A DNA stretch of 64,000 nucleotides from an uncultured Clostridia bacterium. GTDB lineage: Bacteria; Bacillota; Clostridia; Oscillospirales; Ruminococcaceae. Where the stretch lies: positions 1 to 64,000 of the forward strand of contig CANQKW010000005.1 in the NCBI GenBank assembly GCA_947624555.1. The letters are read 5' to 3'. Below, piece by piece: positions 20,465 to 30,019 of this stretch. The position numbers and the translations under genes are program-made. The notes below the pieces were generated by a model. It was not told the origin of the DNA. It was given only the letters and a program-made list of their open reading frames with translations, and made no database searches. How positions within the stretch are numbered: position 1 is the stretch's first letter; each line of letters starts with the position of its first letter.

Positions 20465-22720
20465 TTATTTCTTCCCGAACAATTTTTTGAAAAATCCCTG
20501 CTTTTCTCCGTCCTGCTCTGTATCGGAAGAGCTTTCTTCGTCATCATCTTCTGAGAAAACATTAAGCAGGATAGGCTTAGCCTTAAACTCCTCAGCCATA
20601 TCATTCAGCAGATAGGTATAGAGATTTGTGGGCTTTTCTATTTTGTAATCCTCAATTTTATCGCAGCGGACAAGCTCTTCCAGCTTTTCGCCCATTCTTT
20701 CGGGAACGGACTTTGTAGCGCTTTCGTAATACTCCTCGCAGGCGATATTGTATTCCTCGGCAGGATTTCTTCCTGCAATCTGCGTAAGATGTATGCCCTC
20801 ACGCAAATAAGCCGTATAGTCAAGATAATCGCTGTGAAATTCGTTCAGGAGAGCCGCAAGCACTTCATTTTCCAGCTTTGCGACTGCCTCTTTCGAGAAT
20901 TTTTCACAGGCTTTTTCGTATAATTCGGGACTGTATTTCTGCCACATATCGGAATTATATTCTCCGTCAAGCAGCGCATTTCTCTTTGAAAAGGTCATTT
21001 CACGGTGCTTTTCACCGATAAACGTGTATTTCATCAGATTTACACGCTCGTCAAAAGCGTTGCTTTCGGATATTCTCTGGATACGCTCTGCCTCTCGCAG
21101 GACGGTTTTGTCTGTAACAGCTCCCTCAAACGCCTCTGTGGGATAATGTCTTCCGCAGAGCTTTTTCAAGCCGTTTTTCACCATAATTTCATCGTCAAGA
21201 GCCGCAAAAAACCTGCTCTCTCCGACATCTCCCTGACGTCCTGCTCTTCCCCTGAGCTGCTGTGCGATACGTGAGCTTTCTCTCATTGATGTTATGATAA
21301 CAAGCAGACCGCCCACAGAAACCACAAAATCCTTATCCGAACTGTCCTCGCCGCCCAGCTTTATATCGACGCCGCGTCCTGCCATATTTGTTGAAATGGT
21401 GACTGCGCCCCGTTCGCCTGCTTTTGCGATAATTCCTGCCTCTTCAAAGTTATTTTTGGCATTGAGGACTTTACATTCAATGCCGATTTTCATAAGCTCT
21501 TCGGCAAGGCTTTCGCTTTCGCTGATGCTCTCCGTTCCTACAAGCACAGGACGCTTTTTTTCGTAAGCCTCTTTTACGGCGTTTACAACGGCTTTTCTCT
21601 TTTCCTCGCCGTTAAAATAAATCTCAACAGGGTGGTCTATTCTTTTACAGGGCAGCCTTGTGGGAATGATTGCAGTAAGCATTCCGTAGAACTTTTCAAA
21701 CTCTTCCTGCGAGGTTTCGGCTGTTCCCGTCATACCTGAAATTTTCGGGTAAAGCCGTGCAAAATACTGCAAAGCGATACTTCCGATAATTCTGCCTCTT
21801 GAAGTGATTTTAAGCCCGTGTTTTGCCTCGCAGGCAGACTGAACCTCTCCGGGGAAAACACGCCCTGCGGCGGCTCTTCCCGTAAATTCGTCGATTAGAA
21901 CGATTTTCCCGTCCTTTACGATATAATCCTTATCCTCCTGCAAAATGTCCCTTGCCTTTATGCAGGCGGTAATTTTTGCAAGAAGTCCCGTGTTTTTTTC
22001 GCTGTAAATGTTATCTGCGGAAAATATCATTTCAGCCTTGTCCGCACCGTTATCGGTAAGATAAATATTTCTCGATTCCTCGTCGAACTCATAATCGCCT
22101 TCGGAAAAACAGTCTATTTTCCCGTAAACAGCGGCTGTGCTGCCGTTTTCACGGACAGCGACATCTCCTGCGATAACAAGAGGTATCCTCGCCTCGTCGA
22201 TAAGAATGCTGTCCGCCTCGTCGAAAATCGCAAAATCGGGCTTTGGAAAGCACATTTTTTCGGTTTCAAAGCAAGCAAAATCTTTGAGATAATCAAATCC
22301 CGCCTCTTTTGCGGTAATGTATACGACCTGCCTGAGATAAATCTCTCTGCGCTGTTCACGGGGAGTATCTTCGGTGATACAGCCAACCGAAACGCCCATT
22401 TCATCATAAACGGGTTTCATCCACTCGCAGTCACGTTTTGCCAGATAATCGTTAAACGTAAGTACGTGGACGTTTCCGCCGTTCAATGCGTGACAGCAAG
22501 CGGCAAAAACCGCACAGAGCGTCTTGCCCTCGCCCGTCTGCATCTGCACTATTTTCCCTTCGGAGAGCGCCAAAGCCGCCTCAAGCTGTTGGTCGAAAGG
22601 CGTTATTTCAAGAGTTTTTTCCACCGCTTTATAACAACGGGCAAAAATTTCTTCTTTGGTATTTCCCGAAAAATCGCCCGAAAAAACGAGCTGTTTTATT
22701 TTTTCAACCGTTTTGTTCAA
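20465..22720 (-). CDS. secA2: SecA-family ATPase, short form (SecA2-like)
   Basis: QMQTGEGKTL, TFNDYLAKRD, DEADSILIDEARIPL, GTESISESESLAEEL, STNMAGRGVDIKLGG, QLRGRAGRQGDVGES; 751 aa, no C-terminal zinc-binding tail. Confidence 0.82.
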   Translation of the reverse strand: MNKTVEKIKQLVFSGDFSGNTKEEIFARCYKAVEKTLEITPFDQQLEAALALSEGKIVQMQTGEGKTLCAVFAACCHALNGGNVHVLTFNDYLAKRDCEWMKPVYDEMGVSVGCITEDTPREQRREIYLRQVVYITAKEAGFDYLKDFACFETEKMCFPKPDFAIFDEADSILIDEARIPLVIAGDVAVRENGSTAAVYGKIDCFSEGDYEFDEESRNIYLTDNGADKAEMIFSADNIYSEKNTGLLAKITACIKARDILQEDKDYIVKDGKIVLIDEFTGRAAAGRVFPGEVQSACEAKHGLKITSRGRIIGSIALQYFARLYPKISGMTGTAETSQEEFEKFYGMLTAIIPTRLPCKRIDHPVEIYFNGEEKRKAVVNAVKEAYEKKRPVLVGTESISESESLAEELMKIGIECKVLNAKNNFEEAGIIAKAGERGAVTISTNMAGRGVDIKLGGEDSSDKDFVVSVGGLLVIITSMRESSRIAQQLRGRAGRQGDVGESRFFAALDDEIMVKNGLKKLCGRHYPTEAFEGAVTDKTVLREAERIQRISESNAFDERVNLMKYTFIGEKHREMTFSKRNALLDGEYNSDMWQKYSPELYEKACEKFSKEAVAKLENEVLAALLNEFHSDYLDYTAYLREGIHLTQIAGRNPAEEYNIACEEYYESATKSVPERMGEKLEELVRCDKIEDYKIEKPTNLYTYLLNDMAEEFKAKPILLNVFSEDDDEESSSDTEQDGEKQGFFKKLFGKK

Positions 22721-23259
22721 ACAAAATTTCCTCCGTTTTTCCGCCTGTAAGACGCCCTTTGCGTAAGAGCATAAAGCTCGTCATAACGATTGTTTATCCA
22801 GCGAGCAACCGTACGGGTCGTCTGACCGCTGTGCGCCATTTCGCAAAATCGCTCAAAGGACACCCATTTTGCCGCACAAACCTCTACTGTCTGCAATTTA
22901 AGAGCCGAAAGCGGCACATCTCTTACAAGGACGTAAAAATCTCTCAGCATACTGTCGGTGATCATCGTCCATTCAAGCTGAAGTTCTTCAGGACGGGCTC
23001 TTATGCCTGTTTCTTCAAAAAGCTCCCTGACAGCAGCATCACGGGAGGTTTCTCCCTCAACGGCGCAGCCCCCCGAACATTCCCATTTGCCTCCGCTGGT
23101 TTTTTCCGGAACTCTCTGCGTAAGCAAAATTTCCCCGTTTTCATTTACCGTCATAACCTGAACAACAATATGATACTCCCCGTAAGGTATCGGCGCTCCT
23201 CGCATAACTCTTCTTCCGAGAGGCTGACGGTCGATAGAATATAAATCAAAATACTCCAT
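22717..23259 (-). CDS. NUDIX hydrolase
   Basis: Nudix box GGCAVEGETSRDAAVRELFEETGI; overlaps the secA-like start. Confidence 0.92.
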   Translation of the reverse strand: MEYFDLYSIDRQPLGRRVMRGAPIPYGEYHIVVQVMTVNENGEILLTQRVPEKTSGGKWECSGGCAVEGETSRDAAVRELFEETGIRARPEELQLEWTMITDSMLRDFYVLVRDVPLSALKLQTVEVCAAKWVSFERFCEMAHSGQTTRTVARWINNRYDELYALTQRASYRRKNGGNFV

Positions 23260-23347
23260 TAAAATATAAACTCCGTCTATTCATTATTGAATATTATAAA
23301 ATTATGTTTTTAAAACCCCAATGGGCTTTTTCAATCAATCATCTACT

Positions 23348-23376
23348 ATTATAACATATTTGTATGTAAATTTCAA
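23348..23376 (-). promoter_or_regulatory. SigA-type promoter for the NUDIX-secA2-mnmE block
   Basis: Minus-strand TTGAAA - N17 - TATAAT. Confidence 0.7.
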
Positions 23377-23377
23377 G

Positions 23378-23406
23378 TTGACAAAGCAATTTTTCTGATT
23401 TATAAT
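23378..23406 (+). promoter_or_regulatory. SigA-type promoter for the HAD phosphatase gene
   Basis: TTGACA - N17 - TATAAT. Confidence 0.75.
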
Positions 23407-23467
23407 AGAACAGAGGCAGAAAAAATATAAGATTTTTCAAAAAATAGACAGAACAGGAGCATAAATT

Positions 23468-24121
23468 ATGTACAATCCCGTGATTTTTGACCTTGACGGT
23501 ACTCTTCTGAATACGTTGGGAGATCTTGCCGCCGCAGGAAATTACGCTCTTTCGCAGCTGAATTATCCCACTTACGGGGAAGAGGATTATAAATTATTCG
23601 TAGGAAACGGAATTCCTGTACTAATCAAGAGAATTTTACCGGAAGAACAGACCGAAACCGACTTTAATACGGCATATGAGCTTTTCACAAAATATTACGA
23701 GCAGCATAAAACCGATGCCACAAAGCCGTATGACGGCATTTCAAAGCTGCTCGGCAAGCTTTGTTCCTGTGGGATAACTTGCCTTTGCAACACAAACAAA
23801 TCGCACAGCTTTGCTTGTGAGCTGCTGAAAATGTTCTTTGGGGACAAAATAACGGAGATAGTCGGCGGAGAACACGGTTTTCCGAAAAAGCCCTCGCCCG
23901 AAGCTGCGCTGTATCTCGCTGAGAAGTATAAAAAAGACGGCTTTTCGCCGCTTTACATAGGTGACAGCTCCGTCGATATGCAGACTGCCTCAAACGCAGG
24001 AATTGACGTATGCGGCGTGCTTTGGGGTTTTCGTGACAGAGCCGAACTTGCAGGTTTTTCTCCGAAATTTCTTGCAGAAAATGCCAAAGAGCTGGAAAAA
24101 ATCATTCTCGAAGAGCATTAA
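23468..24121 (+). CDS. HAD family hydrolase, phosphoglycolate phosphatase-like
   Basis: FDLDGTLLNTLGDLA, YIGDSSVDMQTASNAGIDVCGVLWGFR. Confidence 0.93.
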   Translation: MYNPVIFDLDGTLLNTLGDLAAAGNYALSQLNYPTYGEEDYKLFVGNGIPVLIKRILPEEQTETDFNTAYELFTKYYEQHKTDATKPYDGISKLLGKLCSCGITCLCNTNKSHSFACELLKMFFGDKITEIVGGEHGFPKKPSPEAALYLAEKYKKDGFSPLYIGDSSVDMQTASNAGIDVCGVLWGFRDRAELAGFSPKFLAENAKELEKIILEEH

Positions 24122-24147
24122 GGACCTTCTCTGAGAAAAGGTCCTTG
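24120..24147. terminator. Hairpin between convergent HAD and spoVAE genes
   Basis: aaggacctt-tctctgaga-aaaggtcctt. Confidence 0.6.
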
Positions 24148-24155
24148 AAAAACTG

Positions 24156-24542
24156 TCATTTTTCATTGATTTTTGTGCCGCTCTTAAAGAATAGGGATGC
24201 TATCAGACCGAAGAAGATCGCAGCCGAAACTCCAACCGCCGCCGAAGTAAATCCGCCCATAAATGCGCCGAGAAGTCCGTTTTCATCAACGGCACGGCGC
24301 ACTCCTTTTGCCAGAAGATTTCCAAATCCTGTCAAGGGAACGGTAGCGCCGCCGCCTGCGACCTCAATGATAGGATCATACCAGCCCAATGCGCCTAAAA
24401 CCACGCCTGCCACTACATAAGACGTGAGTATTCTGGCAGGAGTGAGCTTTGTCAGATCTATAAGGACCTGTCCTATCGCACAGAGAGCTCCTCCTACAAG
24501 AAATGCCCAAAGATAATCGAGAAATAAATCCATATTTTTCAC
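24156..24542 (-). CDS. spoVAE: Stage V sporulation protein AE
   Basis: FLVGGALCAIGQVLIDLTKLTPARILTSYVVAGVVLGALGWYDPIIE...GATVPLTGFGNLLAKGV. Confidence 0.94.
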   Translation of the reverse strand: MKNMDLFLDYLWAFLVGGALCAIGQVLIDLTKLTPARILTSYVVAGVVLGALGWYDPIIEVAGGGATVPLTGFGNLLAKGVRRAVDENGLLGAFMGGFTSAAVGVSAAIFFGLIASLFFKSGTKINEK

Positions 24543-24555
24543 CTTTTCTATAAAA

Positions 24556-25560
24556 TCACTTATACGTTATCTCAACGGCGTGCGCTACTCCGGGGATACT
24601 TTCTCCCTGCTGAACAATTGTCGGAGACATCAGCGCACCTGTCGCTACATACAATATCCGCTTTAAATCGCCGTTTTCAACGTGTTTCAAAAAGTGTCCG
24701 CACATCATTGACGCAGAACAGCCGCAGCCGCTTCCCCCTGCGTGAACGTCCTGCTTTTCACGGTCATAAATCATCAAACCGCAGTCCTTGTGATGCTGCT
24801 CAATAGAAATACCGTCGCGTTTGAAAAGCTCATAAAGCATATTGCTGCCGACTTCTCCCAAATCTCCCGTAATAATTGCGTCATAATCCTCAGGGTGTGA
24901 GGACATATGCTTGAGATGACGGGAAATCGTATCATAAGCAGCGCCCGACATAGCCGCACCCATATTGTTGGCGTCGGTTATTCCCATATCCTCGATTTTT
25001 CCTACTGTTGCTGCTTTGATGAACGGGGGTTTCTGACTTGCAGAAATAATTGCCGCTCCTGCTGCCGTCGCCGTCCATTGAGCAGTCGGAGTACGCACTC
25101 CGCCGTAATTCAGCGGAAATCTGAACTGCCTTTCCGCCGAAGAATAATGCGATGAAGTAACTGCCGCAGCGTTATCGACATAACCTGCGTTTACCATTGC
25201 TCCTGCAAGAATTAAGCCTTCGGCAAAGGTCGAACAAGCGCCGAAAATTCCAAAAAACGGTATATAATAGTCCTTTAATCCGCAGGACGAGCCTATGCAT
25301 TGATTAAGCAGATCTCCCGCAAAAACCAGATCCATTTTTTCGGGAACAAGATTTGCTTTATCCATAGCGTGCTTGAGCGCTTTCTGCTGAAAAAGAGCCT
25401 CCGCCTGTTCCCACGTCTGTGCGCTGCCCTTGTTATCCTTGATTATTTCGTCAAATTCGTCTCCGAATGGTCCTTCGCTTTCAACCGATCCTGCCACCGA
25501 ACCATAAGAAATGATTGACGCATTGCTGTATCGAAAAGTTTTTCCTTCGCAAACCGACAC
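24556..25560 (-). CDS. spoVAD: Stage V sporulation protein AD
   Basis: Thiolase-like SpoVAD: FGIFGACSTFAEGLILAGAMVNAGY, AAVTSSHYSSAERQFRFPLNYGGVRTPTAQWTATAAGA. Confidence 0.96.
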   Translation of the reverse strand: MSVCEGKTFRYSNASIISYGSVAGSVESEGPFGDEFDEIIKDNKGSAQTWEQAEALFQQKALKHAMDKANLVPEKMDLVFAGDLLNQCIGSSCGLKDYYIPFFGIFGACSTFAEGLILAGAMVNAGYVDNAAAVTSSHYSSAERQFRFPLNYGGVRTPTAQWTATAAGAAIISASQKPPFIKAATVGKIEDMGITDANNMGAAMSGAAYDTISRHLKHMSSHPEDYDAIITGDLGEVGSNMLYELFKRDGISIEQHHKDCGLMIYDREKQDVHAGGSGCGCSASMMCGHFLKHVENGDLKRILYVATGALMSPTIVQQGESIPGVAHAVEITYK

Positions 25561-25574
25561 AAAATCTTCCCCCT

Positions 25575-26018
25575 TTAAAGAAGCGTCTGTATATAATAAA
25601 TCACGCCGTAAATTATTGAAGCTGAAATGCCGTAAACCAGCACAGGTCCTGCGATGATAAACATTTTTGCACCAAGACCGAGGACATAACCCTCTGATTT
25701 AAATTCAAGAGCGGGCGACACAACGGAGTTTGCAAATCCCGTTATGGGAACAAGCGTTCCTGCGCCTGCGTGCTGTGCAATTCTGTCGTAAAGCTTTAAG
25801 CCCGTAAGAAGTGCGCTCAAAAAAATCAGCGTAAGTGAAGTCATTGCTCCTGCATTGTCCTGCGAAAATCCGATTGCGCCGTACATATTGAGCAGAGCCT
25901 CTCCCAAAACGCAGATTGCTCCTCCTACCACAAAAGCCATAGGAATTGTTTTTGTCATTGAAGAAGGCGGCGAAACACGTTTTACTATTCTGCCGTATTC
26001 TTGATTTGAAATATTCAT
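25575..26018 (-). CDS. spoVAC: Stage V sporulation protein AC
   Basis: FVVGGAICVLGEALLNMYGAIGFSQDNAGAMTSLTLIFLSALLTGLKLYDRIAQHAGAGTLVPITGFANSV. Confidence 0.95.
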   Translation of the reverse strand: MNISNQEYGRIVKRVSPPSSMTKTIPMAFVVGGAICVLGEALLNMYGAIGFSQDNAGAMTSLTLIFLSALLTGLKLYDRIAQHAGAGTLVPITGFANSVVSPALEFKSEGYVLGLGAKMFIIAGPVLVYGISASIIYGVIYYIQTLL

Positions 26019-26041
26019 AAAATTCTCCCCTCCTTTACAGA

Positions 26042-26071
26042 TATTCTGTCAAAAATAATCGAATAAATTCA
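26042..26071 (-). promoter_or_regulatory. Candidate SigG-like forespore promoter upstream of spoVAC
   Basis: Minus-strand TGAATT - N17 - CAGAATA, close to the SigG pattern TGAATA / CATAHTA. Confidence 0.4.
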
Positions 26072-26115
26072 CTTTTTATAAAATCCAAATTTTTCACAAA
26101 AGCCTTGATTAAAGC

Positions 26116-26141
26116 AAAAAGGCGGCATTTCTGCCGCCTTT
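26116..26141 (-). terminator. Terminator of VWA lipoprotein gene
   Basis: aaaggcggcagaaatgccgccttttt on the minus strand. Confidence 0.8.
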
Positions 26142-26152
26142 GAAAGCGTATT

Positions 26153-27430
26153 TTATTCAAGATAGCTGTTTACTATTCTTATCAGCATATCGGAGAGCTT
26201 TTCTACGTTAAACGCACCGACAGTCGGCGCAAGATGACTGTTTCCTATGCCGCTGTCGTCGGTGAGGAAAGTGTAGGTGCCGCCCGTCTGAAATGCAATC
26301 GTGCGAAGAAGATACTCGGTAGATGTATCAATTCCGCTGGAGGCTAACGGGATAATTCTGACGCCCATTTCTGCGGCTTTTTTAATGCTGTCGTTTACGC
26401 TGTCGATTATCTGTGCGTCCTCGTGAGGGGGAGCGTCAAGCACAAGGAACATAATTTTCACGGCGTCCTCTCTCCATTCATGATTGTCAAGCGCACTTTC
26501 AAGGGCTGCGTGGACAGCCTCGGCGAAATCTCCGCCGCCGTCCGCCGACTGCTCCCGAATAGCAGCCGCAGCCTCTTCAATATCATCTGTAAACGGAAAC
26601 TGACGGACTACATATTCGTCGCCCTCGTCACGGTAAAAATTCACGCTGATGTTGGTGGGAATATTTTCATTGTCGGACTTGATTTTCCGCACGATATTTT
26701 CAAGTTCTTTCTTGAGATAATCCAGCTCGTCGTTCATAGAGCCTGTGGTATCGCACATAATCATAAGGTCGAGTTTGCCGCCGACAGATGACTCTGAACC
26801 GTCAAGGGTTATGCTTATTGTCTGGTCGACCGAAGGATCTACCCAATCCACATTTAACGAACAGCTTTTATCTTTGCACTCACAGGATAATTCAAACGGA
26901 GCGGTATCATCAAAGAACAGATAAGCCCTGCCTTTATTATCGGTAACTGCGGAATTTAAGCAGCCCTTGCCCCATAATTTTGCGCCCTCAACAGGGGTTT
27001 TTCCGTCTGAAGTGACCGTTACGGCTACTCGGTGGGCTGTGCGGTTCTCCCATATCTCCTTTAAGCTGTTCCATTCGCTGTGAGTAGAATACAGATCCTG
27101 CCAGTCCTCCCAATGAGCATTGTCGTTCCATTCGCCGCCCGTAAGCATTCCTGCCTGCGGTTCGGAAAAATCACCCGCATCATTGACGCTTTCGGCAGCT
27201 ATATCCAAGCCCTCGCTTATCGTATCACCGACCTTACTTCTGCCGGGAGTTATGCCCGTAAGGTCGGTCGACTCATAACCTTCACCTTCCGCATTTTCCA
27301 AAGGAACAGAGTCGACAGCAGACGGACTTTCCGTCGCATTTGAGTCAGGCAAATCGTATGTTTTTCCTGCACAGCCTGTCAGCGAAAGTATGACCGCTGC
27401 CGCCGCTATAATTGACAAGTATTTTTTCAT
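26153..27430 (-). CDS. VWA-domain lipoprotein
   Basis: Lipobox LSLTGC; MIDAS DTTGSMNDELD; GGGDFAEAVHAALESAL. Confidence 0.88.
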   Translation of the reverse strand: MKKYLSIIAAAAVILSLTGCAGKTYDLPDSNATESPSAVDSVPLENAEGEGYESTDLTGITPGRSKVGDTISEGLDIAAESVNDAGDFSEPQAGMLTGGEWNDNAHWEDWQDLYSTHSEWNSLKEIWENRTAHRVAVTVTSDGKTPVEGAKLWGKGCLNSAVTDNKGRAYLFFDDTAPFELSCECKDKSCSLNVDWVDPSVDQTISITLDGSESSVGGKLDLMIMCDTTGSMNDELDYLKKELENIVRKIKSDNENIPTNISVNFYRDEGDEYVVRQFPFTDDIEEAAAAIREQSADGGGDFAEAVHAALESALDNHEWREDAVKIMFLVLDAPPHEDAQIIDSVNDSIKKAAEMGVRIIPLASSGIDTSTEYLLRTIAFQTGGTYTFLTDDSGIGNSHLAPTVGAFNVEKLSDMLIRIVNSYLE

Positions 27431-27652
27431 AGTATACCTCTTTTCTGCCGGACAAATCGGTGAAAAAGCGCCATTTGCTTATGTGAACCCCGATTATTTT
27501 GTCTGTTTAATGCTGAAATTTTTTGCTGAATATCTATATAAACGCCATTTGGCGCTTTTTCCGTTTTTTTCTTTCTGATAATAATACCCCGTAAATCGAA
27601 AAAAGTTGCAAAAAAATAAGCACTTTTTTCAAAGCGCTTGATTATTATATTT

Positions 27653-27688
27653 TTAAAAAAATTCCCCGATTTGGCAAACGGGGAATTT
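27653..27688 (-). terminator. Terminator of SCP2-like gene
   Basis: attccccgtttgccaaatcggggaattttttt on the minus strand. Confidence 0.8.
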
Positions 27689-27720
27689 GTCTTATAGAAA
27701 AAGCCTTTTTTATGAAAAAA

Positions 27721-28041
27721 TCACTTTTTAAGCAGCTTTGAAAACTCCAGAGCTTTTCCCAAATCGCCCTTTACTTTGAGCTTTCCTGTTGTATAAGCAA
27801 TAACAGGGTCAAGCTTTCCGTCGATGAACTTCAAAAAATTTTCGGGAGTCATAACGATTTCACAACTTCTGTCGTTGTATTCGTAAGGTTCAACATTAAC
27901 CTTTTTGTCCTTTATTTCAACGTAAAAAACGCCGCCGTTCTTGCCCGTAAGCGTTACCATTACCGCCAGAAAATCCGTGTTGGAAGCGTCAATGCTGTCT
28001 TTCATACTGCGGACCTTTTCCACTATTTCTTCAAAATTCAT
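27721..28041 (-). CDS. SCP2 sterol-binding-like domain protein
   Basis: GVFYVEIKDKKVNVEPYEYNDRSCEIVMTPENFLKFIDGKLDPVIAYTTGKLKVKGDLGKALEFSKLL. Confidence 0.82.
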   Translation of the reverse strand: MNFEEIVEKVRSMKDSIDASNTDFLAVMVTLTGKNGGVFYVEIKDKKVNVEPYEYNDRSCEIVMTPENFLKFIDGKLDPVIAYTTGKLKVKGDLGKALEFSKLLKK

Positions 28042-28059
28042 GGTTTACCTCCTGTCTTG

Positions 28060-29436
28060 TCAAAAGAAAATTCTTTCCTCAATATATGCCTTTACTTCGG
28101 CAATCGGTATTCTTACCTGCTGCATCGTGTCACGCTCACGGACAGTTACGCAGCCGTCGGTTTCGCTGTCAAAATCGTAGGTGATGCAAAACGGCGTGCC
28201 GATTTCGTCCTGACGGCGATAACGCTTTCCTATTGCACCTGCCTCGTCAAAATCAACAGGAAAACTCTTGGAAAGCTCTTCAAAAAGCTCTGTGGACTTC
28301 TCCGAAAGCTTTTTCGACAAGGGAAGAACCGCCGCTTTCACGGGTGCAAGGGCAGGGTGGAAGTGCATAACATTTCTCGTTGTGCCGTCCTCAAGCTGTT
28401 CTTCGTCGTATGCGTCGCAGACGATTGCAAGGAACAGACGTTCTACGCCCAGCGAAGGCTCAATAACATAAGGAACATACTTTTCGTTGGTTTCGGGGTC
28501 GAAATATTCGAGAGATTTTCCGCTTGTTTTGATATGTTGATTGAGGTCATAGTCGGTTCTGTCGGCAACGCCCCAAAGCTCTCCCCAACCGAACGGGAAA
28601 AGGTACTCAAAATCCGTGGTAGCCTTTGAATAGAAACAAAGCTCTTCGGGAGAATGGTCGCGCAGACGGATATTTTCTTCCTTTATGCCGAGCGAAATCA
28701 GGAAATTTCTGCAATAGGTCCTCCAGTACTCGAACCATTCCAGATCCGTTCCGGGCTTGCAGAAAAATTCAAGCTCCATTTGTTCAAATTCACGCACACG
28801 GAAAATAAACTGTCCGGGAGTTATCTCGTTTCTGAAAGATTTGCCGACCTGAGCCACGCCGAAAGGCACTTTTTTGCGTGATGTTCTTTGAATATTGGCG
28901 AAATTCACAAAAATACCCTGTGCGGTTTCAGGACGGAGATAAAGATCGTTCTTGCTGTCCTCGGTAACGCCCTGTGCGGTCTTGAACATCAGATTAAACT
29001 GACGAATATCGGTGAAATTCGTACTTCCGCAGTTAGGGCATTTGATACCCTTTTCACGAATATACTCGACCATCTTCTCGTTGGACCAGCCGTTTGCATC
29101 GGTTTCGCCAAAGTCCTCGATAAGCTTATCCGCACGGTGACGGGTCTTGCAGTCCTTGCAGTCCATAAGCGGATCGGAAAAGCCTCCTACGTGTCCCGAA
29201 GCGACCCACGTCTGAGGGTTCATCAGGATAGCGGAGTCAAGACCGACATTGTATTTGTTCTCCTGAATAAACTTTTTGCGCCACGCTTTTTTAATATTTT
29301 CTTTAAGCTCAACTCCAAGAGGACCGTAATCCCACGTATTTGCAAGTCCGCCGTAAATTTCACTTCCCGGATAAACAAATCCTCTGTGAATGCACAGCGT
29401 TTTGATAGTATCAAGAGATTTCTGCTTGTTGTCCAT
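28060..29436 (-). CDS. glyS: Glycyl-tRNA synthetase (dimeric type)
   Basis: [80 protein letters not shown]. Confidence 0.98.
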   Translation of the reverse strand: MDNKQKSLDTIKTLCIHRGFVYPGSEIYGGLANTWDYGPLGVELKENIKKAWRKKFIQENKYNVGLDSAILMNPQTWVASGHVGGFSDPLMDCKDCKTRHRADKLIEDFGETDANGWSNEKMVEYIREKGIKCPNCGSTNFTDIRQFNLMFKTAQGVTEDSKNDLYLRPETAQGIFVNFANIQRTSRKKVPFGVAQVGKSFRNEITPGQFIFRVREFEQMELEFFCKPGTDLEWFEYWRTYCRNFLISLGIKEENIRLRDHSPEELCFYSKATTDFEYLFPFGWGELWGVADRTDYDLNQHIKTSGKSLEYFDPETNEKYVPYVIEPSLGVERLFLAIVCDAYDEEQLEDGTTRNVMHFHPALAPVKAAVLPLSKKLSEKSTELFEELSKSFPVDFDEAGAIGKRYRRQDEIGTPFCITYDFDSETDGCVTVRERDTMQQVRIPIAEVKAYIEERIFF

Positions 29437-29457
29437 AAATCACTTTACCTTTCTTTA

Positions 29458-30009
29458 TTATTGCGAAACCGCATTTTCTGTGTTTTCCGTTTCGGGAAAT
29501 TCCGACTCAAGTTTTGCCTTTATCATAAGATAAACCGTTGTAAAAGGCATACCCGTTTCCGTTTCGGACAGCTTTTCCTCACGTTCCTTGAACTGCAGGT
29601 TTACCGCTTTCAGCTCATCAAGGCTCGTCACCTTGAAAAGCTCTCCGTAAAGCTCAAGCTGGCGGTATTCCCAGGCGTCCTCCGATTCGATAAGGCTTTG
29701 GTGCAGTTCTTCGTACTTTTCGGGAGGAACAATCGCCTTAAAATCATCAAGGCACTGCCTTCTCATTTCAAGAACAGGCTCAGCCTTATCAGCGTTTTCC
29801 CCAAGCGTTCTGACGCTTTCCTCGTTTTCTTCAAGCGGAATCAAATCAATAAAATCCAGCATTGAATTGAGGTATTTGTCCCAGGCGCTTTCCATTGCCG
29901 CCTTATATTCACCGAGAGTAAGCTGTTTTTTCTGCTCCGAAGAGCATCCGCAGAACATCACAATCGGTAAAATCAGCGCAATCATCAGAGAAAACGCATG
30001 CTTAGTCAT
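29458..30009 (-). CDS. Hypothetical lipoprotein
   Basis: MTKHAFSLMIALILPIVMFCGCSSEQ signal/lipobox; start trimmed from 30033. Confidence 0.7.
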   Translation of the reverse strand: MTKHAFSLMIALILPIVMFCGCSSEQKKQLTLGEYKAAMESAWDKYLNSMLDFIDLIPLEENEESVRTLGENADKAEPVLEMRRQCLDDFKAIVPPEKYEELHQSLIESEDAWEYRQLELYGELFKVTSLDELKAVNLQFKEREEKLSETETGMPFTTVYLMIKAKLESEFPETENTENAVSQ

Positions 30010-30019
30010 AAAATTCTCC

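Noticed and set aside
22486-23244. 252-aa + strand ORF opposite the SecA-like and NUDIX genes
   Set aside because: Spans the junction of two recognisable minus-strand genes; basic/aromatic composition without domain signal.
28888-29865. 325-aa + strand ORF opposite glyS and a lipoprotein gene
   Set aside because: Arg/Phe/Leu-rich shadow ORF; crosses two real genes and lacks recognisable motifs.
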